From: Saccharobesus litoralis
GTDB lineage: Bacteria; Pseudomonadota; Gammaproteobacteria; Enterobacterales; Alteromonadaceae
Assembly (NCBI RefSeq): GCF_003063625.1
Contig: NZ_CP026604.1
Span: 1,364,001 to 1,428,000 of the forward strand
Length of the DNA: 64,000 nucleotides
Direction: 5' to 3'
Positions 34,841 through 44,052 of the stretch are shown here, piece by piece. Below the pieces are notes generated by a model. The model did not search any database. It had not been told where the DNA came from and saw nothing but the letters and a program-made list of their open reading frames with translations. Position 1 is the stretch's first letter. Each line of letters starts with the position of its first letter. A program made the position numbers and the translations under genes.

Positions 34841-37800
34841 ATAGCCATTTATTCAGCGCTTGTAATAACTTTTCACTATCAAGCGGTTTGGATAGGTAGT
34901 CGTTCATACCGGCAGCAAAACACTTTTCATCGTCGCCGATCATCGCGTTAGCGGTTAAGGCAATGATTGGAATATGTTGATAGCCACTGTTGTTTAACGC
35001 TCGGATCCGCTCTGTGGTTGCATAACCATCGAGTACTGGCATTTGACAGTCCATTAAGATTAAATCGAATTGCAAAGCATTGGCTGCTAGCGTGTCTAAA
35101 GCTTGTTGACCATTCTCGGCGATAGTGACTTGATAACCTAGATTATCTAACATAGCTTTGGCGACTTGTTGGTTAATGAAGTTATCTTCAACTAATAATA
35201 GGTGGTGACGATTAGTTTGCTCTGTTTTTTGTTGAGTGCTAGTAGATTGCTCATCTGCCGTTGTTGGCTCTTGGTTAGCCCACTGTTGCAGTAAGTTATA
35301 CACGGCGGAAGGGCGGAAGGGTTTGGTTAAATAGCAACAATAACCTTGTGCTTGGCAATCTTGCGATAATTCAGCATTGATAATATTGTTCAGCATGACA
35401 GATGCGGTTTCACTTTGGCTTGCTTGGATTAGCGCGTCGTCATTTTGTTTATTAATTTGATAGTCAATAAAGGCTAGATCGAACGATTTATTGGTTTGGC
35501 TTAACCATTCGGTCGCTTGTTGAACTTGGTCAGTAACTTGGCTGGTAATACCATATCGTGCCAGCAAGTCGCTTAAAATGTTATTACTAGTCTTGTTGTT
35601 ATCAACAATTAAGGCATGGCCACTAAATTGTGCTTTAGATTGAGCTTTGCTTTGAGTGGCTGAACTTTCCACTTCGATAGCCAGTTGTACCGTCATGGTT
35701 GTGCCAACACCTTCCTGACTTTGTACACTGATGTCGCCACCCAGTAATTGGCTTAATTGCTTGGAAATAGCCAAGCCAAGTCCAGTGCCACCGTATTTAC
35801 GTGTTGTGGATGTATCAACCTGAGTAAACTTATCAAATAAATCAGCTTGTTTGTGTTTTGCAATTCCTATTCCGCTGTCTTGCACCTGTATGGTTAATTG
35901 ATTGCCCTTGCTAATACTGATGTGAACTAATATTTCCCCTTCATGGGTGAATTTAATCGCATTACTCACTAGGTTAGATAATATTTGGCGTATGCGGCTT
36001 GGGTCAGTCTTGATTCGATTTGGGACGTCAGCATCAATTTGATAGTGTAAATTTAACTGTTTGAGTTGAGCTTTGATGCTTAACGTATCGCAGACACTAG
36101 CAATCAATTCTTCAATATCAAAACTAATCTGTTCTATTTCTAATTTACCGGCTTCAATTTTAGAGAAGTCTAAAATGTCATTTAGTAAGCTAAGTAACGA
36201 ATGACCGCTTGACTCTAACAAGGATGCATAATGGCGTTGTTGTTCATCTAAATCAGACTTGAGCAGAAGTTCACACATACCAATTATACCGTTCATTGGC
36301 GTGCGAATTTCGTGGCTCATGTTGGCTAAGAATTCGCTTTTGGCACGGTTAGCCGCTTTGGCTTTTTCTTCGGCTTTTTTAAGTTTGGTTATATCTTGAA
36401 ACGCGCCAGTTAAACTGACTGGCTTACCGTTTTCATAAATGGGTTTACCTGTGGCTCGCACCCATATACGTGTACCGTCGGCTTGGATGAAGGGCAGTTG
36501 TAAGTCCCAAGAAGAATTTTGCGCTATGCTTTCTTGCACCGCTTGGCTGATGGTGTCTCTGGCTTCTGGTGCATAAAAATTGATGGCTTGTTCTACGTTA
36601 GGTTGGTAGTCAGGCGACACGCCATGAATACGATAAACTTCTTCACTCCAAAATAACTCATTGGTTTCTAGGTTTAGCTCCCAGCCGCCAAGTTGCGCCA
36701 TATTGCCGGTTGCTTGCAGTAATTGGCTAATGCGTTTTTGTTCTTGTTCTAATTTTTTTATGTCACTGAGATCGCGCCCAACCCCGACAAAACCAAATAC
36801 CTTACCGGCACTGTCATATAAGGCGGCGATACTTAACATAACAGGAAAGCGTCGGCCGCTTTTACTAATATAAGTCCACTCGCTTTCATCGATAAGGCCG
36901 CGTCGCGCTTTGGCAACTAGGGTTTCAAACCCAGGTTTGATATTACAACCTAATTCGAAAGACAGTGCTTGGCTGCGCAGAATGACTTCTTTTTTGTCAT
37001 GTACCGCTAACGGACTGGGGCTACCTAATACTTCATCTGGGGTATATTCCAGTAGGCGTTCAGCGGTTTTGTTGTAGGATAAAACCTTACCCGTTGTATC
37101 GGTCGACACTATGGTGAGATTGGCGCTGTTTAAAATCGCGGTTTGCATGGCGGAAAAGCGTTTAATACGCTCTTCGGCTTGCTTTTGTTGAGTAATATCA
37201 TACTCAATAGCCATAAAGCCAGTTAACGCATTTTGCTCAAATACGGGTTGGCAGTCTATTTTAATCCAATAAGGGTTGCCATTTTTGTGGTAATTGATGA
37301 TTTCAACGGTAAATGCCTGCTTGGCGCTTAACGCGTCAGTCATTTGTTGTATTGTGTCTTGGTCACTGTCTGGACCTTGTAAAAAATCCTTGGGTTTTTG
37401 GCCAATCACTTCATATAAGTGATAACCACTTATCCGTGTAAACCCTTGGTTCACCCAAGTGATCTTGCCGGTTTGATCGGTAATAACGACGGCATTGTCT
37501 GTCGCTTCAACAACCCGAGCGAGTTTAGCGTTTTCTTCTACTGTGGCTTCTAGTGCTTGTTCAGCTAAGTAGCGTTCTGTTAAGTCGTAATTAACGCCGA
37601 TGACCTTAACCGCTTTGTTATCACTGCCGCGCACAATTTTAGCGAAGGTCTTAATATATTTGGTATTGCCGACAGGGGTAATGACCCTAAATTCACCATT
37701 GAATACGTCAAGGTTAGCCATGGCGTACTGGAAGTTTTTTTCTAACAAGCCTAAATCGTCTGGGTGAACTAGGCGTCGCCAATTATCATAAGTACAGTTA

Positions 37801-38600
37801 AAGTCGAGTGGATCAACCTCATATAGCGGGTACATTAAGCGATCCCAAGCAAGGTTGTCTGTAATGAGATCGTATTTCCAAATACCAATGGCTGCCGATT
37901 CAGAGGCAATTGCGTATTCTTGAGTTATGGCTATTAATTGTTGTTCGGTAGCGATGCGATCACTTATATCTTCTACACACAATAATATGCGTTGGCTATG
38001 AGTTCGGCTAAATCCAACTTGAACTTGGAGTTCCACTCCATCTGCGCGCTTGGCGGCGTAATAGATGCCACGACTAATAGGGATGCTTGTGCCTTTTTTA
38101 TCTAGCTGCGCGCTGTAAAAACGAATGCTGAATTCTGAATCTGCTGCAAATAGGCAACTAATGGCTTGACCGGCGAGTGGCTTGTTTTCATAGCCAAAAA
38201 TGCGATTTGCTTCGCGGTTGCTGCTTATGATGATATCTGAACCATCCGATGCGACCTCAAGAAATCCACAAGGCGCATTCATTAAGCTGTTGTCCATTTC
38301 CTTTGTATCGCAATGGATGAGGCTGATATTTGAAACAAGCCAGTGAGTTGAGTCGATGGGTGACAGATCAAATTGTAGAGCGCAATTAAGTTGTTCTAAT
38401 TGCGCTTTAAATTGTGACGATTCATCAGCGAGTTCAAAATAAGGTTGCCAAGAAAACTGTTTTAAAGTTTCATTAGTTTGGCTTGATACACAGGTCAATA
38501 ATTGCTGATAGGCTTGGTTTTCATCGATCACTTCATTAAGCCGGTTAATCACGATTGCAGGCTGCACAAGGGCATTAATGAAGTTTGAAAAGCTCAGCAT
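34836..38600 (-). CDS. Hybrid sensor histidine kinase with multiple PAS domains
   Basis: This 1,254-residue cytoplasmic sensor has no clear membrane segment. About five PAS/PAC units occupy residues 100-750 (for example [56 protein letters not shown]). The HisKA segment [19 protein letters not shown] has the phospho-His near 762. The HATPase domain has [18 protein letters not shown] and [12 protein letters not shown]. Two receivers follow: the first is degenerate ([10 protein letters not shown] with LAFIDYQI, about 990-1100) and the second intact ([32 protein letters not shown], about 1130-1250). No Hpt domain or cognate regulator is adjacent. The stop codon lies in the end of a mobile repeat, so the natural C-terminus may have been slightly changed. 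Confidence 0.94.
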   Translation of the reverse strand: MLSFSNFINALVQPAIVINRLNEVIDENQAYQQLLTCVSSQTNETLKQFSWQPYFELADESSQFKAQLEQLNCALQFDLSPIDSTHWLVSNISLIHCDTKEMDNSLMNAPCGFLEVASDGSDIIISSNREANRIFGYENKPLAGQAISCLFAADSEFSIRFYSAQLDKKGTSIPISRGIYYAAKRADGVELQVQVGFSRTHSQRILLCVEDISDRIATEQQLIAITQEYAIASESAAIGIWKYDLITDNLAWDRLMYPLYEVDPLDFNCTYDNWRRLVHPDDLGLLEKNFQYAMANLDVFNGEFRVITPVGNTKYIKTFAKIVRGSDNKAVKVIGVNYDLTERYLAEQALEATVEENAKLARVVEATDNAVVITDQTGKITWVNQGFTRISGYHLYEVIGQKPKDFLQGPDSDQDTIQQMTDALSAKQAFTVEIINYHKNGNPYWIKIDCQPVFEQNALTGFMAIEYDITQQKQAEERIKRFSAMQTAILNSANLTIVSTDTTGKVLSYNKTAERLLEYTPDEVLGSPSPLAVHDKKEVILRSQALSFELGCNIKPGFETLVAKARRGLIDESEWTYISKSGRRFPVMLSIAALYDSAGKVFGFVGVGRDLSDIKKLEQEQKRISQLLQATGNMAQLGGWELNLETNELFWSEEVYRIHGVSPDYQPNVEQAINFYAPEARDTISQAVQESIAQNSSWDLQLPFIQADGTRIWVRATGKPIYENGKPVSLTGAFQDITKLKKAEEKAKAANRAKSEFLANMSHEIRTPMNGIIGMCELLLKSDLDEQQRHYASLLESSGHSLLSLLNDILDFSKIEAGKLEIEQISFDIEELIASVCDTLSIKAQLKQLNLHYQIDADVPNRIKTDPSRIRQILSNLVSNAIKFTHEGEILVHISISKGNQLTIQVQDSGIGIAKHKQADLFDKFTQVDTSTTRKYGGTGLGLAISKQLSQLLGGDISVQSQEGVGTTMTVQLAIEVESSATQSKAQSKAQFSGHALIVDNNKTSNNILSDLLARYGITSQVTDQVQQATEWLSQTNKSFDLAFIDYQINKQNDDALIQASQSETASVMLNNIINAELSQDCQAQGYCCYLTKPFRPSAVYNLLQQWANQEPTTADEQSTSTQQKTEQTNRHHLLLVEDNFINQQVAKAMLDNLGYQVTIAENGQQALDTLAANALQFDLILMDCQMPVLDGYATTERIRALNNSGYQHIPIIALTANAMIGDDEKCFAAGMNDYLSKPLDSEKLLQALNKWLS

Positions 38601-38640
38601 AGTTTGAGTATCTGTCGTTGTTTAATTAGTGTTGCCTAGT

Positions 38641-38769
38641 TATAGTCTTCTCGCTCAGGTCTTATGGTTCATTGTCGGCGCTTACTCGCCCCAATCACAT
38701 AGTAGAGCATATGCTCATGGGGTCTCGAAGCTTGACAGCTTCCCCTAAAACCTGATCGCTTTGACTATA
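38641..38769. repeat. Dispersed TATAGTC element copy F (129 bp)
   Basis: TATAGTC at 38641 and GACTATA ending at 38769. It lies between the start of the sensor kinase gene and the 3' end of epmA, about 40 bp upstream of the kinase start, so it probably sits in the kinase promoter region. Confidence 0.87.
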
Positions 38770-38862
38770 GATAAGCTTAATGCTATTTTCAGCTATTAGC
38801 CACGTACGCCTGTGCTTATCTTTTGTTGCGGGCAAGTACGGGCAAGTCCTGAAAGTTTAACA

Positions 38863-39840
38863 CTAACAATTGGTTATATTAAAACTTTGTATCTCATGTA
38901 TATGAGCGGCTTGTTGAGCTAACATGACCAGCCTGTCAATGCCTAAGGCAACGCCTGCACATTGAGGTATTCCAGTTTTAAGGGCGGCTAATAAGTATTC
39001 GTCTATGGGTTTGGTTGCTAAGCCGTGCTCTTGGCGCAATTGATTATCATGTTCAAAGCGGCGTCTTTGTTCGTTAGCATCGGTTAATTCATCAAAGCCG
39101 TTGGCTAATTCAATTCCTTTAAAGTACACCTCAAACCGTTCTGCTACTCTTGAGTCCTGTGCTGACAACTTGGCTAAAGCGGCTTGGCTAGCTGGAAATT
39201 GATAAATAAAACAAGGCTGCTGTTGACCAATTTGCGGTTCAATATACTGATTAAATATATATTGCAGTAGCGTGTCATATTCGTTTGCTTGGTCTTGATA
39301 CAGGGTTGTGAGGTCCGCTTCATTGTTATCCACTAAAAAGTGCTTTAAGCGAGCAAGGTCGCCATCAAGTGGATCAAGTTGCGTAAACTGCATAAATGCC
39401 TGTTGATAGGTTAGGTAATCTGCGCTTGGGCAGTTGAGTATTTGTTGCAAAAGGTGATCGACTTCGTGCATTAGTTGTTTGGCGTCAAACCCAACGCGGT
39501 ACCACTCTAGCAGGGTAAACTCTGGGTTGTGGTGCCGACCAGCCTCGTCATTGCGAAACGCTTTACAGATTTGATAAATACAGCCGCTACCAGCTGCGAG
39601 TAAGCGCTTCATCGCGTATTCTGGCGAGGTTTGTAAGTACAAGGTTTTACCTTGGTGACAACCTGGGCCATAGAATTGACTTTGCATATTTTCGAGGTGC
39701 AAGTCGGTTACACCACTACTAGCGAGCAATGGGGTTTCAACTTCTAACACATCACGTTCCGCGAAAAATTTGCGGATCTGAGCTAGGGTATTGGCGCGTT
39801 GTTTTAAAGCGCTAATTGACGCGGATGGTTGCCATGCCAT
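38863..39840 (-). CDS. epmA: EF-P--(R)-beta-lysine ligase EpmA (PoxA/GenX)
   Basis: This 325-residue class II lysyl-tRNA synthetase paralogue lacks the anticodon-binding domain. It activates (R)-beta-lysine and attaches it to Lys34 of elongation factor P. Motif 2 is visible in KAFRNDEAGRHHNPEFTLLE (about residues 93-112), and motif 3 is visible in GVALGIDRLVMLAQ near 297-310. Length fits the family (E. coli 325). The gene is separated from efp by a 288-bp dispersed element; efp and epmB follow on the other side, completing the modification pathway. The start is ATG at 39840. Confidence 0.96.
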   Translation of the reverse strand: MAWQPSASISALKQRANTLAQIRKFFAERDVLEVETPLLASSGVTDLHLENMQSQFYGPGCHQGKTLYLQTSPEYAMKRLLAAGSGCIYQICKAFRNDEAGRHHNPEFTLLEWYRVGFDAKQLMHEVDHLLQQILNCPSADYLTYQQAFMQFTQLDPLDGDLARLKHFLVDNNEADLTTLYQDQANEYDTLLQYIFNQYIEPQIGQQQPCFIYQFPASQAALAKLSAQDSRVAERFEVYFKGIELANGFDELTDANEQRRRFEHDNQLRQEHGLATKPIDEYLLAALKTGIPQCAGVALGIDRLVMLAQQAAHIHEIQSFNITNC

Positions 39841-39870
39841 GGGGGAATCCTTTTCGGGTCCGTGAACATT

Positions 39871-40158
39871 TATAGTCTTCTCGCTCAGGTCTTATGGTTC
39901 ATTGTCGGCGCTTACTCTCGACTTTGCTTACATGGATGTAAGTACTTAGGTTTCGTCTGGAACAGGAAACCTGTGGCTCCTGCGTCGTCCTACTACCTAA
40001 ATCCACTTTCTTCCATTAAGAGCGGCAGCCCCAATCACATAGTAGAGCATATGCTCATGGGGTCTCGAAGCTTGACAGCTTTGCCTACATGGATGTAGGT
40101 ACTTAGGTTTCGTCTGGAACCAGAAACCTGCCCCTAAAACCTGATCGCTTTGACTATA
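39871..40158. repeat. Dispersed TATAGTC element copy G (288 bp, enlarged)
   Basis: TATAGTC at 39871 and GACTATA ending at 40158. It is the largest copy. It contains the AGGTTTCGTCTGGAAC module twice, the TAGTAGGACGACGCAGGAGC module in reverse, and the usual GAGCATATGCTC palindrome. It lies 30 bp upstream of epmA and may separate it from its promoter. Confidence 0.85.
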
Positions 40159-40258
40159 GGCTTACGAACTTGATGTGGTGAAAATGTCGAAATAAATTTC
40201 GACCGACAAATCAATCTAAAGCTTACTTTTCTATTAAATAGGATTAAACGATACAATC

Positions 40259-40287
40259 AAAAAAGGGATGTTTTACCATCCCTTTTT
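40259..40287 (-). terminator. Terminator of efp (bidirectional shape)
   Basis: AAAAGGGATG and CATCCCTTTT pair around TTTTAC, with A and T tracts on both sides. It lies about 45 bp past the efp stop. Overlapping its right edge, TAGTATATAAATAGGT (40287-40302) differs from the Rep iteron complement at one base. Confidence 0.85.
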
Positions 40288-40330
40288 AGTATATAAATAG
40301 GTTTATGCTGTTTGTTCTTGAGTCGGTAAA

Positions 40331-40900
40331 TTACTTACTCGCTCGACCTACATATTCGCCAGTACGAGTGTCAACTTTAACCACTTCGCCAATTTGAACA
40401 AATAATGGTACGCGGATCACTGCGCCTGTGACTAATGTCGCTGGTTTACCACCTGTGCCGGCCGTATCGCCTTTAAGGCCAGGATCCGTTTCAGTAATTT
40501 CTAACTCTACAAAATTAGGCGGAGTGACAACAATTGGGTTACCGTCCCATAATGTAATGGTACAAACATCTTGTTCGACTAACCATTTAACCGCATCACC
40601 AACTGCTTTTTCGTCAGCGGCAATTTGCTCAAAGGTATCGTTGTTCATAAAGTGCCAAAACTCACCATCGTTATAAAGATACGCAAGGTCGTGATCCATG
40701 ACATCTGCGCCTTCAACTGATTCGCCAGATTTAAAGGTTTTTTCTAAAACTTTACCTGAAATCAATTTACGAATTTTTACGCGGTTAAACGCTTGGCCTT
40801 TACCTGGTTTTACGTATTCGTTTTCTAGGATGGAACAAGGCTCGCCGTCAAGCATGATTTTAAGGCCGCCTTTGAATTCATTTGTGCTATAGTTCGCCAT
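40331..40900 (-). CDS. efp: Elongation factor P
   Basis: This 189-residue translation factor relieves ribosome stalling at polyproline stretches. It has the three-domain EF-P plan. The N-terminal KOW-like domain ends in the exposed loop [11 protein letters not shown], whose Lys34 is the beta-lysylation site used by EpmA/EpmB organisms. The OB domains contain the signature [17 protein letters not shown] and the C-terminal [20 protein letters not shown]. Length matches E. coli EF-P (188). It is transcribed away from epmB and has epmA downstream, so the substrate and both of its modifying enzymes are clustered. Confidence 0.98.
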   Translation of the reverse strand: MANYSTNEFKGGLKIMLDGEPCSILENEYVKPGKGQAFNRVKIRKLISGKVLEKTFKSGESVEGADVMDHDLAYLYNDGEFWHFMNNDTFEQIAADEKAVGDAVKWLVEQDVCTITLWDGNPIVVTPPNFVELEITETDPGLKGDTAGTGGKPATLVTGAVIRVPLFVQIGEVVKVDTRTGEYVGRASK

Positions 40901-40953
40901 AACTTTCTCTGATCAATTCACTTGCAAATATAATCCCGCAATTCTAAACCAAA

Positions 40954-41952
40954 ATGACCATTTTTGAAGCGTGTTGGCAAAAAGAACTAGCGAATTCTTT
41001 TACAGATCCAATAAAACTGCTCGATTTTTTACATATTTCAACTGAAAACGTGGCTGATGACGCCGCAGCTCGCAAATTATTTCCGTTACGCGTGCCGCGT
41101 CCTTTTGCGGAAAAAATGCAAAAAGGCAATGTTAACGACCCGTTATTGAAACAAGTTATGACTTCAGCACAGGAATTTAGCCCAGCATTAGGTTATAGCG
41201 ACGATCCTTTGCAAGAGCATGACGGCGTGATCCCCGGCTTGCTGCATAAGTATAAAAGTCGAGTATTGATGATAGTGAAAGGAGGGTGTGCCGTAAATTG
41301 CCGCTATTGTTTTCGTCGGCATTTTCCGTATCAAGATAACCCTGGCAATTTGGCTAATTGGCGTAAGGCTGCAGATTATGTTGCTAAGCGGCCAGAGATC
41401 AACGAAGTTATTCTGAGTGGCGGCGACCCTTTAATGGCCAAAGATGAACAATTACAGCAATTGTTTGCTTTATTTGAGTCAATTAGTCATGTGAAGCGGA
41501 TACGCATTCATACAAGGCTTCCGGTTGTTTTGCCGCAACGTATCAGCAATGGTTTAGTGGCATTATTAACCTCTAGTAATAAGAAAGTCATTGTGGTTAA
41601 TCACATTAATCATCCTCAAGAAATTGATAGGCTTTTTGTCCAAGCCATGGACAAGTTGCAGCACGCTAATATTACCTTGCTTAATCAAGCCGTGTTACTG
41701 AAAGGGGTTAATGATACAGTCGAGTTGCAAGTGGCGTTGAGCGAGGCCTTATTTGCAGCAGGTATACTGCCCTACTATTTACATTTATTTGATAGAGTGA
41801 CTGGGGCTGCGCACTTTGAGGTAGATGATAATATCGCCCAACAAATCTATCAGGGCATGTTAGCTGAATTACCCGGTTTTTTAATGCCTAAATGGACAAG
41901 AGAAGTGCCTGAACGTAGTAGTAAAACGCCAATCCACTATAAAAACATTTAA
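40954..41952 (+). CDS. epmB: EF-P beta-lysylation protein EpmB (lysine 2,3-aminomutase)
   Basis: This 332-residue radical SAM enzyme converts (S)-lysine to (R)-beta-lysine for EF-P modification. The radical SAM cluster motif C-x3-C-x2-C is in GGCAVNCRYCFRRHFPYQ (about residues 112-129). SAM and PLP-binding surroundings include INEVILSGGDPLMAKDE and VVNHINHPQEID. The PLP Lys near the C-terminus (about KGVNDTVEL or MPKWTREVPE) is not assigned with certainty. Length fits EpmB (E. coli 342). The gene is divergent from efp, 53 bp away, sharing its promoter region. Confidence 0.97.
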   Translation: MTIFEACWQKELANSFTDPIKLLDFLHISTENVADDAAARKLFPLRVPRPFAEKMQKGNVNDPLLKQVMTSAQEFSPALGYSDDPLQEHDGVIPGLLHKYKSRVLMIVKGGCAVNCRYCFRRHFPYQDNPGNLANWRKAADYVAKRPEINEVILSGGDPLMAKDEQLQQLFALFESISHVKRIRIHTRLPVVLPQRISNGLVALLTSSNKKVIVVNHINHPQEIDRLFVQAMDKLQHANITLLNQAVLLKGVNDTVELQVALSEALFAAGILPYYLHLFDRVTGAAHFEVDDNIAQQIYQGMLAELPGFLMPKWTREVPERSSKTPIHYKNI

Positions 41953-41976
41953 ATATAGGTAAGACTATAAGAACAA

Positions 41977-41997
41977 AACCTCTACAGGGTAGAGGTT
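41977..41997 (+). terminator. Hairpin after epmB
   Basis: AACCTCTAC (41977-41985), loop AGG, and GTAGAGGTT (41989-41997) form a perfect 9-bp stem with a poor T-tract. It is a likely terminator of epmB. Confidence 0.5.
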
Positions 41998-42060
41998 TAG
42001 ATTTAAAATAAGTTTGAGGGTGCCGAGACCATTTTCCCTAACCCGGTCTGGCATACCAAG

Positions 42061-42258
42061 TTAAACCTTGATATTGATGTTGTTCCCAATAGCTGGATCA
42101 GCGGGCTGTGAGGGGGGGACATCTGCCGACTTCAAGAGCTCCAATGATGCTTGTCCTTCAGCTTCTTGTTGATCTTTTGCCAGTTTTGCCGAACGCAATT
42201 CAGCGCTTGACGTATCTGGACCACCTACAGGGTTCGAACTTGCAGAACCTATTTGCAT
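42061..42258 (-). CDS. YjfB-like putative motility protein
   Basis: This small 65-residue protein has a disordered N-terminus (MQIGSASSNPVGGPDTSSAE), a helical middle with AKDQQEAEGQASLELLKSA, and an end QPADPAIGNNINIKV. The pattern of a Gln-rich helix, LLKSA, Pro-rich linker and a final N-I-(D/N)-(I/V)-x-V matches the short YjfB_motility family, often found near chemotaxis or flagellar genes. Function is not established. The start has TTGGAGTAACTC just upstream, a good ribosome binding site. Confidence 0.65.
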   Translation of the reverse strand: MQIGSASSNPVGGPDTSSAELRSAKLAKDQQEAEGQASLELLKSADVPPSQPADPAIGNNINIKV

Positions 42259-42444
42259 GAGTTACTCCAAAGTTTGATTTATTTATCAATTACTAGCGTA
42301 ATTGCTAACTAAGCCATGTACATCAGTTAAGGTTAACGAGAGTTTTTACCCTCAATCAGCTTATCGACCGTAAACTAAAAGACTTTAGGAAAAAAATTAA
42401 ATAAAATTAAGAGTATTGAGTGACAAGCCCAAAAGAGATTTTTT

Positions 42445-42786
42445 ATGGAGCAAGTAGTTGAAGCCTTTAGGCAAAATTTAAAATTAGCACGTGAAACCGC
42501 ACAGCAATCAGATGATATTTTGCAGCAGTTATCTGAACAGGGTATGGGCAAGTTTAGTGCAATTTTCCCAACAGAAGCGGGTTTTAAAACCCAAGCCAAT
42601 CGTATTATGCCGTATGTGGAAGAGGTCGCTGAATTATTTTACGACTTAACAGGCAATGGCACGCGCAATGATTTTACCGGCGACGATTTAGCGAAATTAG
42701 CGTCTATGCTTAAACATATATTTGCTGTGCAACAGCAGCTCGCTGCCAATACGTTGGTAGCGCCGCCACAGTCAGAGCAGCACTAA
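42445..42786 (+). CDS. Conserved hypothetical 113-residue protein
   Basis: A small soluble, mostly helical protein with no recognised domain. Visible segments are a long N-terminal helix (VVEAFRQNLKLARETAQQSD), a middle with GFKTQANRIMPYVEEVAELF and TGNGTRNDFTGDDLAKLASM, and a Gln/Ala-rich tail. It is divergent from the YjfB-like gene. The coding frame is continuous and codon use resembles neighbouring genes, so it is probably real. The TATAGTC element copy H begins 11 bp after its stop. No function is proposed. Confidence 0.7.
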   Translation: MEQVVEAFRQNLKLARETAQQSDDILQQLSEQGMGKFSAIFPTEAGFKTQANRIMPYVEEVAELFYDLTGNGTRNDFTGDDLAKLASMLKHIFAVQQQLAANTLVAPPQSEQH

Positions 42787-42796
42787 ATCGACAATA

Positions 42797-42925
42797 TATA
42801 GTCAAAGCGATCAGGTTTTAGGGGAAGCCGTCAAGCTTCGAGACCCCATGAGCATATGCTCTACTATGTGATTGGGGCGAGTAAGCGCTGACAATGAACC
42901 ATAAGACCTGAGCGAGAAGACTATA
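42797..42925. repeat. Dispersed TATAGTC element copy H (129 bp)
   Basis: TATAGTC at 42797 and GACTATA ending at 42925, identical in layout to copies B, D and F. It lies between the ends of two converging genes. Confidence 0.87.
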
Positions 42926-42946
42926 TTGAATTCAGCGTATTGAGTT

Positions 42947-43876
42947 TTAGCCTTGATTGAATTTTGCAAAATCAATTAAGGCTTTTTCCATTGCCACGGC
43001 GCGCTCTAAGTTAAATAACCCTGCCGCTTTTGCCTCTTTAGTCGTAATTTGACCGCGAATGGTTGCTAAATACAGACGAACCGCCTCTGTGTTAGCTTGT
43101 AGCCAAATATCCTCTTCTGTTGAAAATTCACCGCTGTTTTGTGGAATACCATTAAGCTTAACAGGATCAAAAAACCAGTTGGAATAAGGGCGATACCCTC
43201 CTTTTAATTGCAAATCCCCTTTCTCGCCAACGAATGTAATGTCGTACAGCATTGATGGTTCATGGCTACGGTAAAAACTGATATCGAGCTGCACTCGCTC
43301 TGTGGTAAATACCGCTGTAATATGGTTATGGTCCGGCATTTGGTAGGCCATTTTCAGATCAAATGCGCCAAACAGGTGACTTATATAAGCAAATGGATGG
43401 ACAACTATATCGGTAAACCAATCTTTAAAAGCTTTTTCGCCAGGTAAATCAAAACTGGATTTCATTATGATGCTTTTAACTCGCCCGAGTTGCCCTGAGC
43501 GAATAATATCAGTGCACTGTTGTACGCTACGCAGGTGAGGAAAAGCGTAGTTGACATAACATCTAGCAAAGGATTGAAAATCAATCGCGTCGCTATCTAC
43601 GCTCGATAAACTGACAGGCTTTTCACACCATATGGCTTTTTGTGGAAAGTGCTGAATAATATCTAAATGGGTGTCGGCTGGACTGGCGATTATAAGTAAA
43701 TCAGCATCGTCTAACGCATGCAGATCGGTCGAGGCTAGGGGAATATTTTCTAGCTTGGCAATTTTCTGACACTTTTGCAGGTTTTTTCCAACTAAAACAG
43801 CAATATCTAAATCGTTTTTTGCAAATGTACCTATATGGATCCGCCCCCAATTGGAGCCTATTAAGCCTACTTTCAT
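42947..43876 (-). CDS. Gfo/Idh/MocA family oxidoreductase
   Basis: This 309-residue NAD(P)-dependent dehydrogenase has an N-terminal Rossmann fold (MKVGLIGSNWGRIHIGTFAK; ADLLIIASPADTHLDII). The family motif EKPVS is in WCEKPVSL near residue 91. An alpha/beta C-terminal substrate domain follows, with GRVKSIIMKSSFDLPGE and VVHPFAYISHLFG; the His in DIVVHPFAY is the usual catalytic-helix region. The substrate, usually a sugar, inositol or cyclic polyol, is unknown. No sugar metabolism gene is adjacent, so the gene appears isolated between a mobile repeat and the TIGR03545 operon. Confidence 0.92.
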   Translation of the reverse strand: MKVGLIGSNWGRIHIGTFAKNDLDIAVLVGKNLQKCQKIAKLENIPLASTDLHALDDADLLIIASPADTHLDIIQHFPQKAIWCEKPVSLSSVDSDAIDFQSFARCYVNYAFPHLRSVQQCTDIIRSGQLGRVKSIIMKSSFDLPGEKAFKDWFTDIVVHPFAYISHLFGAFDLKMAYQMPDHNHITAVFTTERVQLDISFYRSHEPSMLYDITFVGEKGDLQLKGGYRPYSNWFFDPVKLNGIPQNSGEFSTEEDIWLQANTEAVRLYLATIRGQITTKEAKAAGLFNLERAVAMEKALIDFAKFNQG

Positions 43877-43999
43877 CTATTATCCTCAATTGTTGCCGTG
43901 TGGTGCTTCTATTATGTGTTATAGGTAAAAGTATAGACGGGGATCAGTTAGCTGGTATAAAAATTAGTTTCCAGTTGGTTATGGCTGAACAATAGAAAA

Positions 44000-44024
44000 G
44001 AAAAAGCCCTGAATTCAGGGCTTT
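44000..44024 (-). terminator. Terminator of the TIGR03546-TIGR03545 transcript
   Basis: AAAGCCCTGAATTCAGGGCTTT (44003-44024) is a perfect 22-bp palindrome followed on the minus strand by a T-run. It lies about 30 bp after the TIGR03545 stop. Confidence 0.85.
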
Positions 44025-44052
44025 AAGTGATACTGGTTTTAAAGAGATGGGG

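Noticed and set aside
42002-42060. tRNA-like hairpin GCCGAGACC...GGTCTGGC after epmB
   Set aside because: Only one stem can be formed; no anticodon or T-arm is present.
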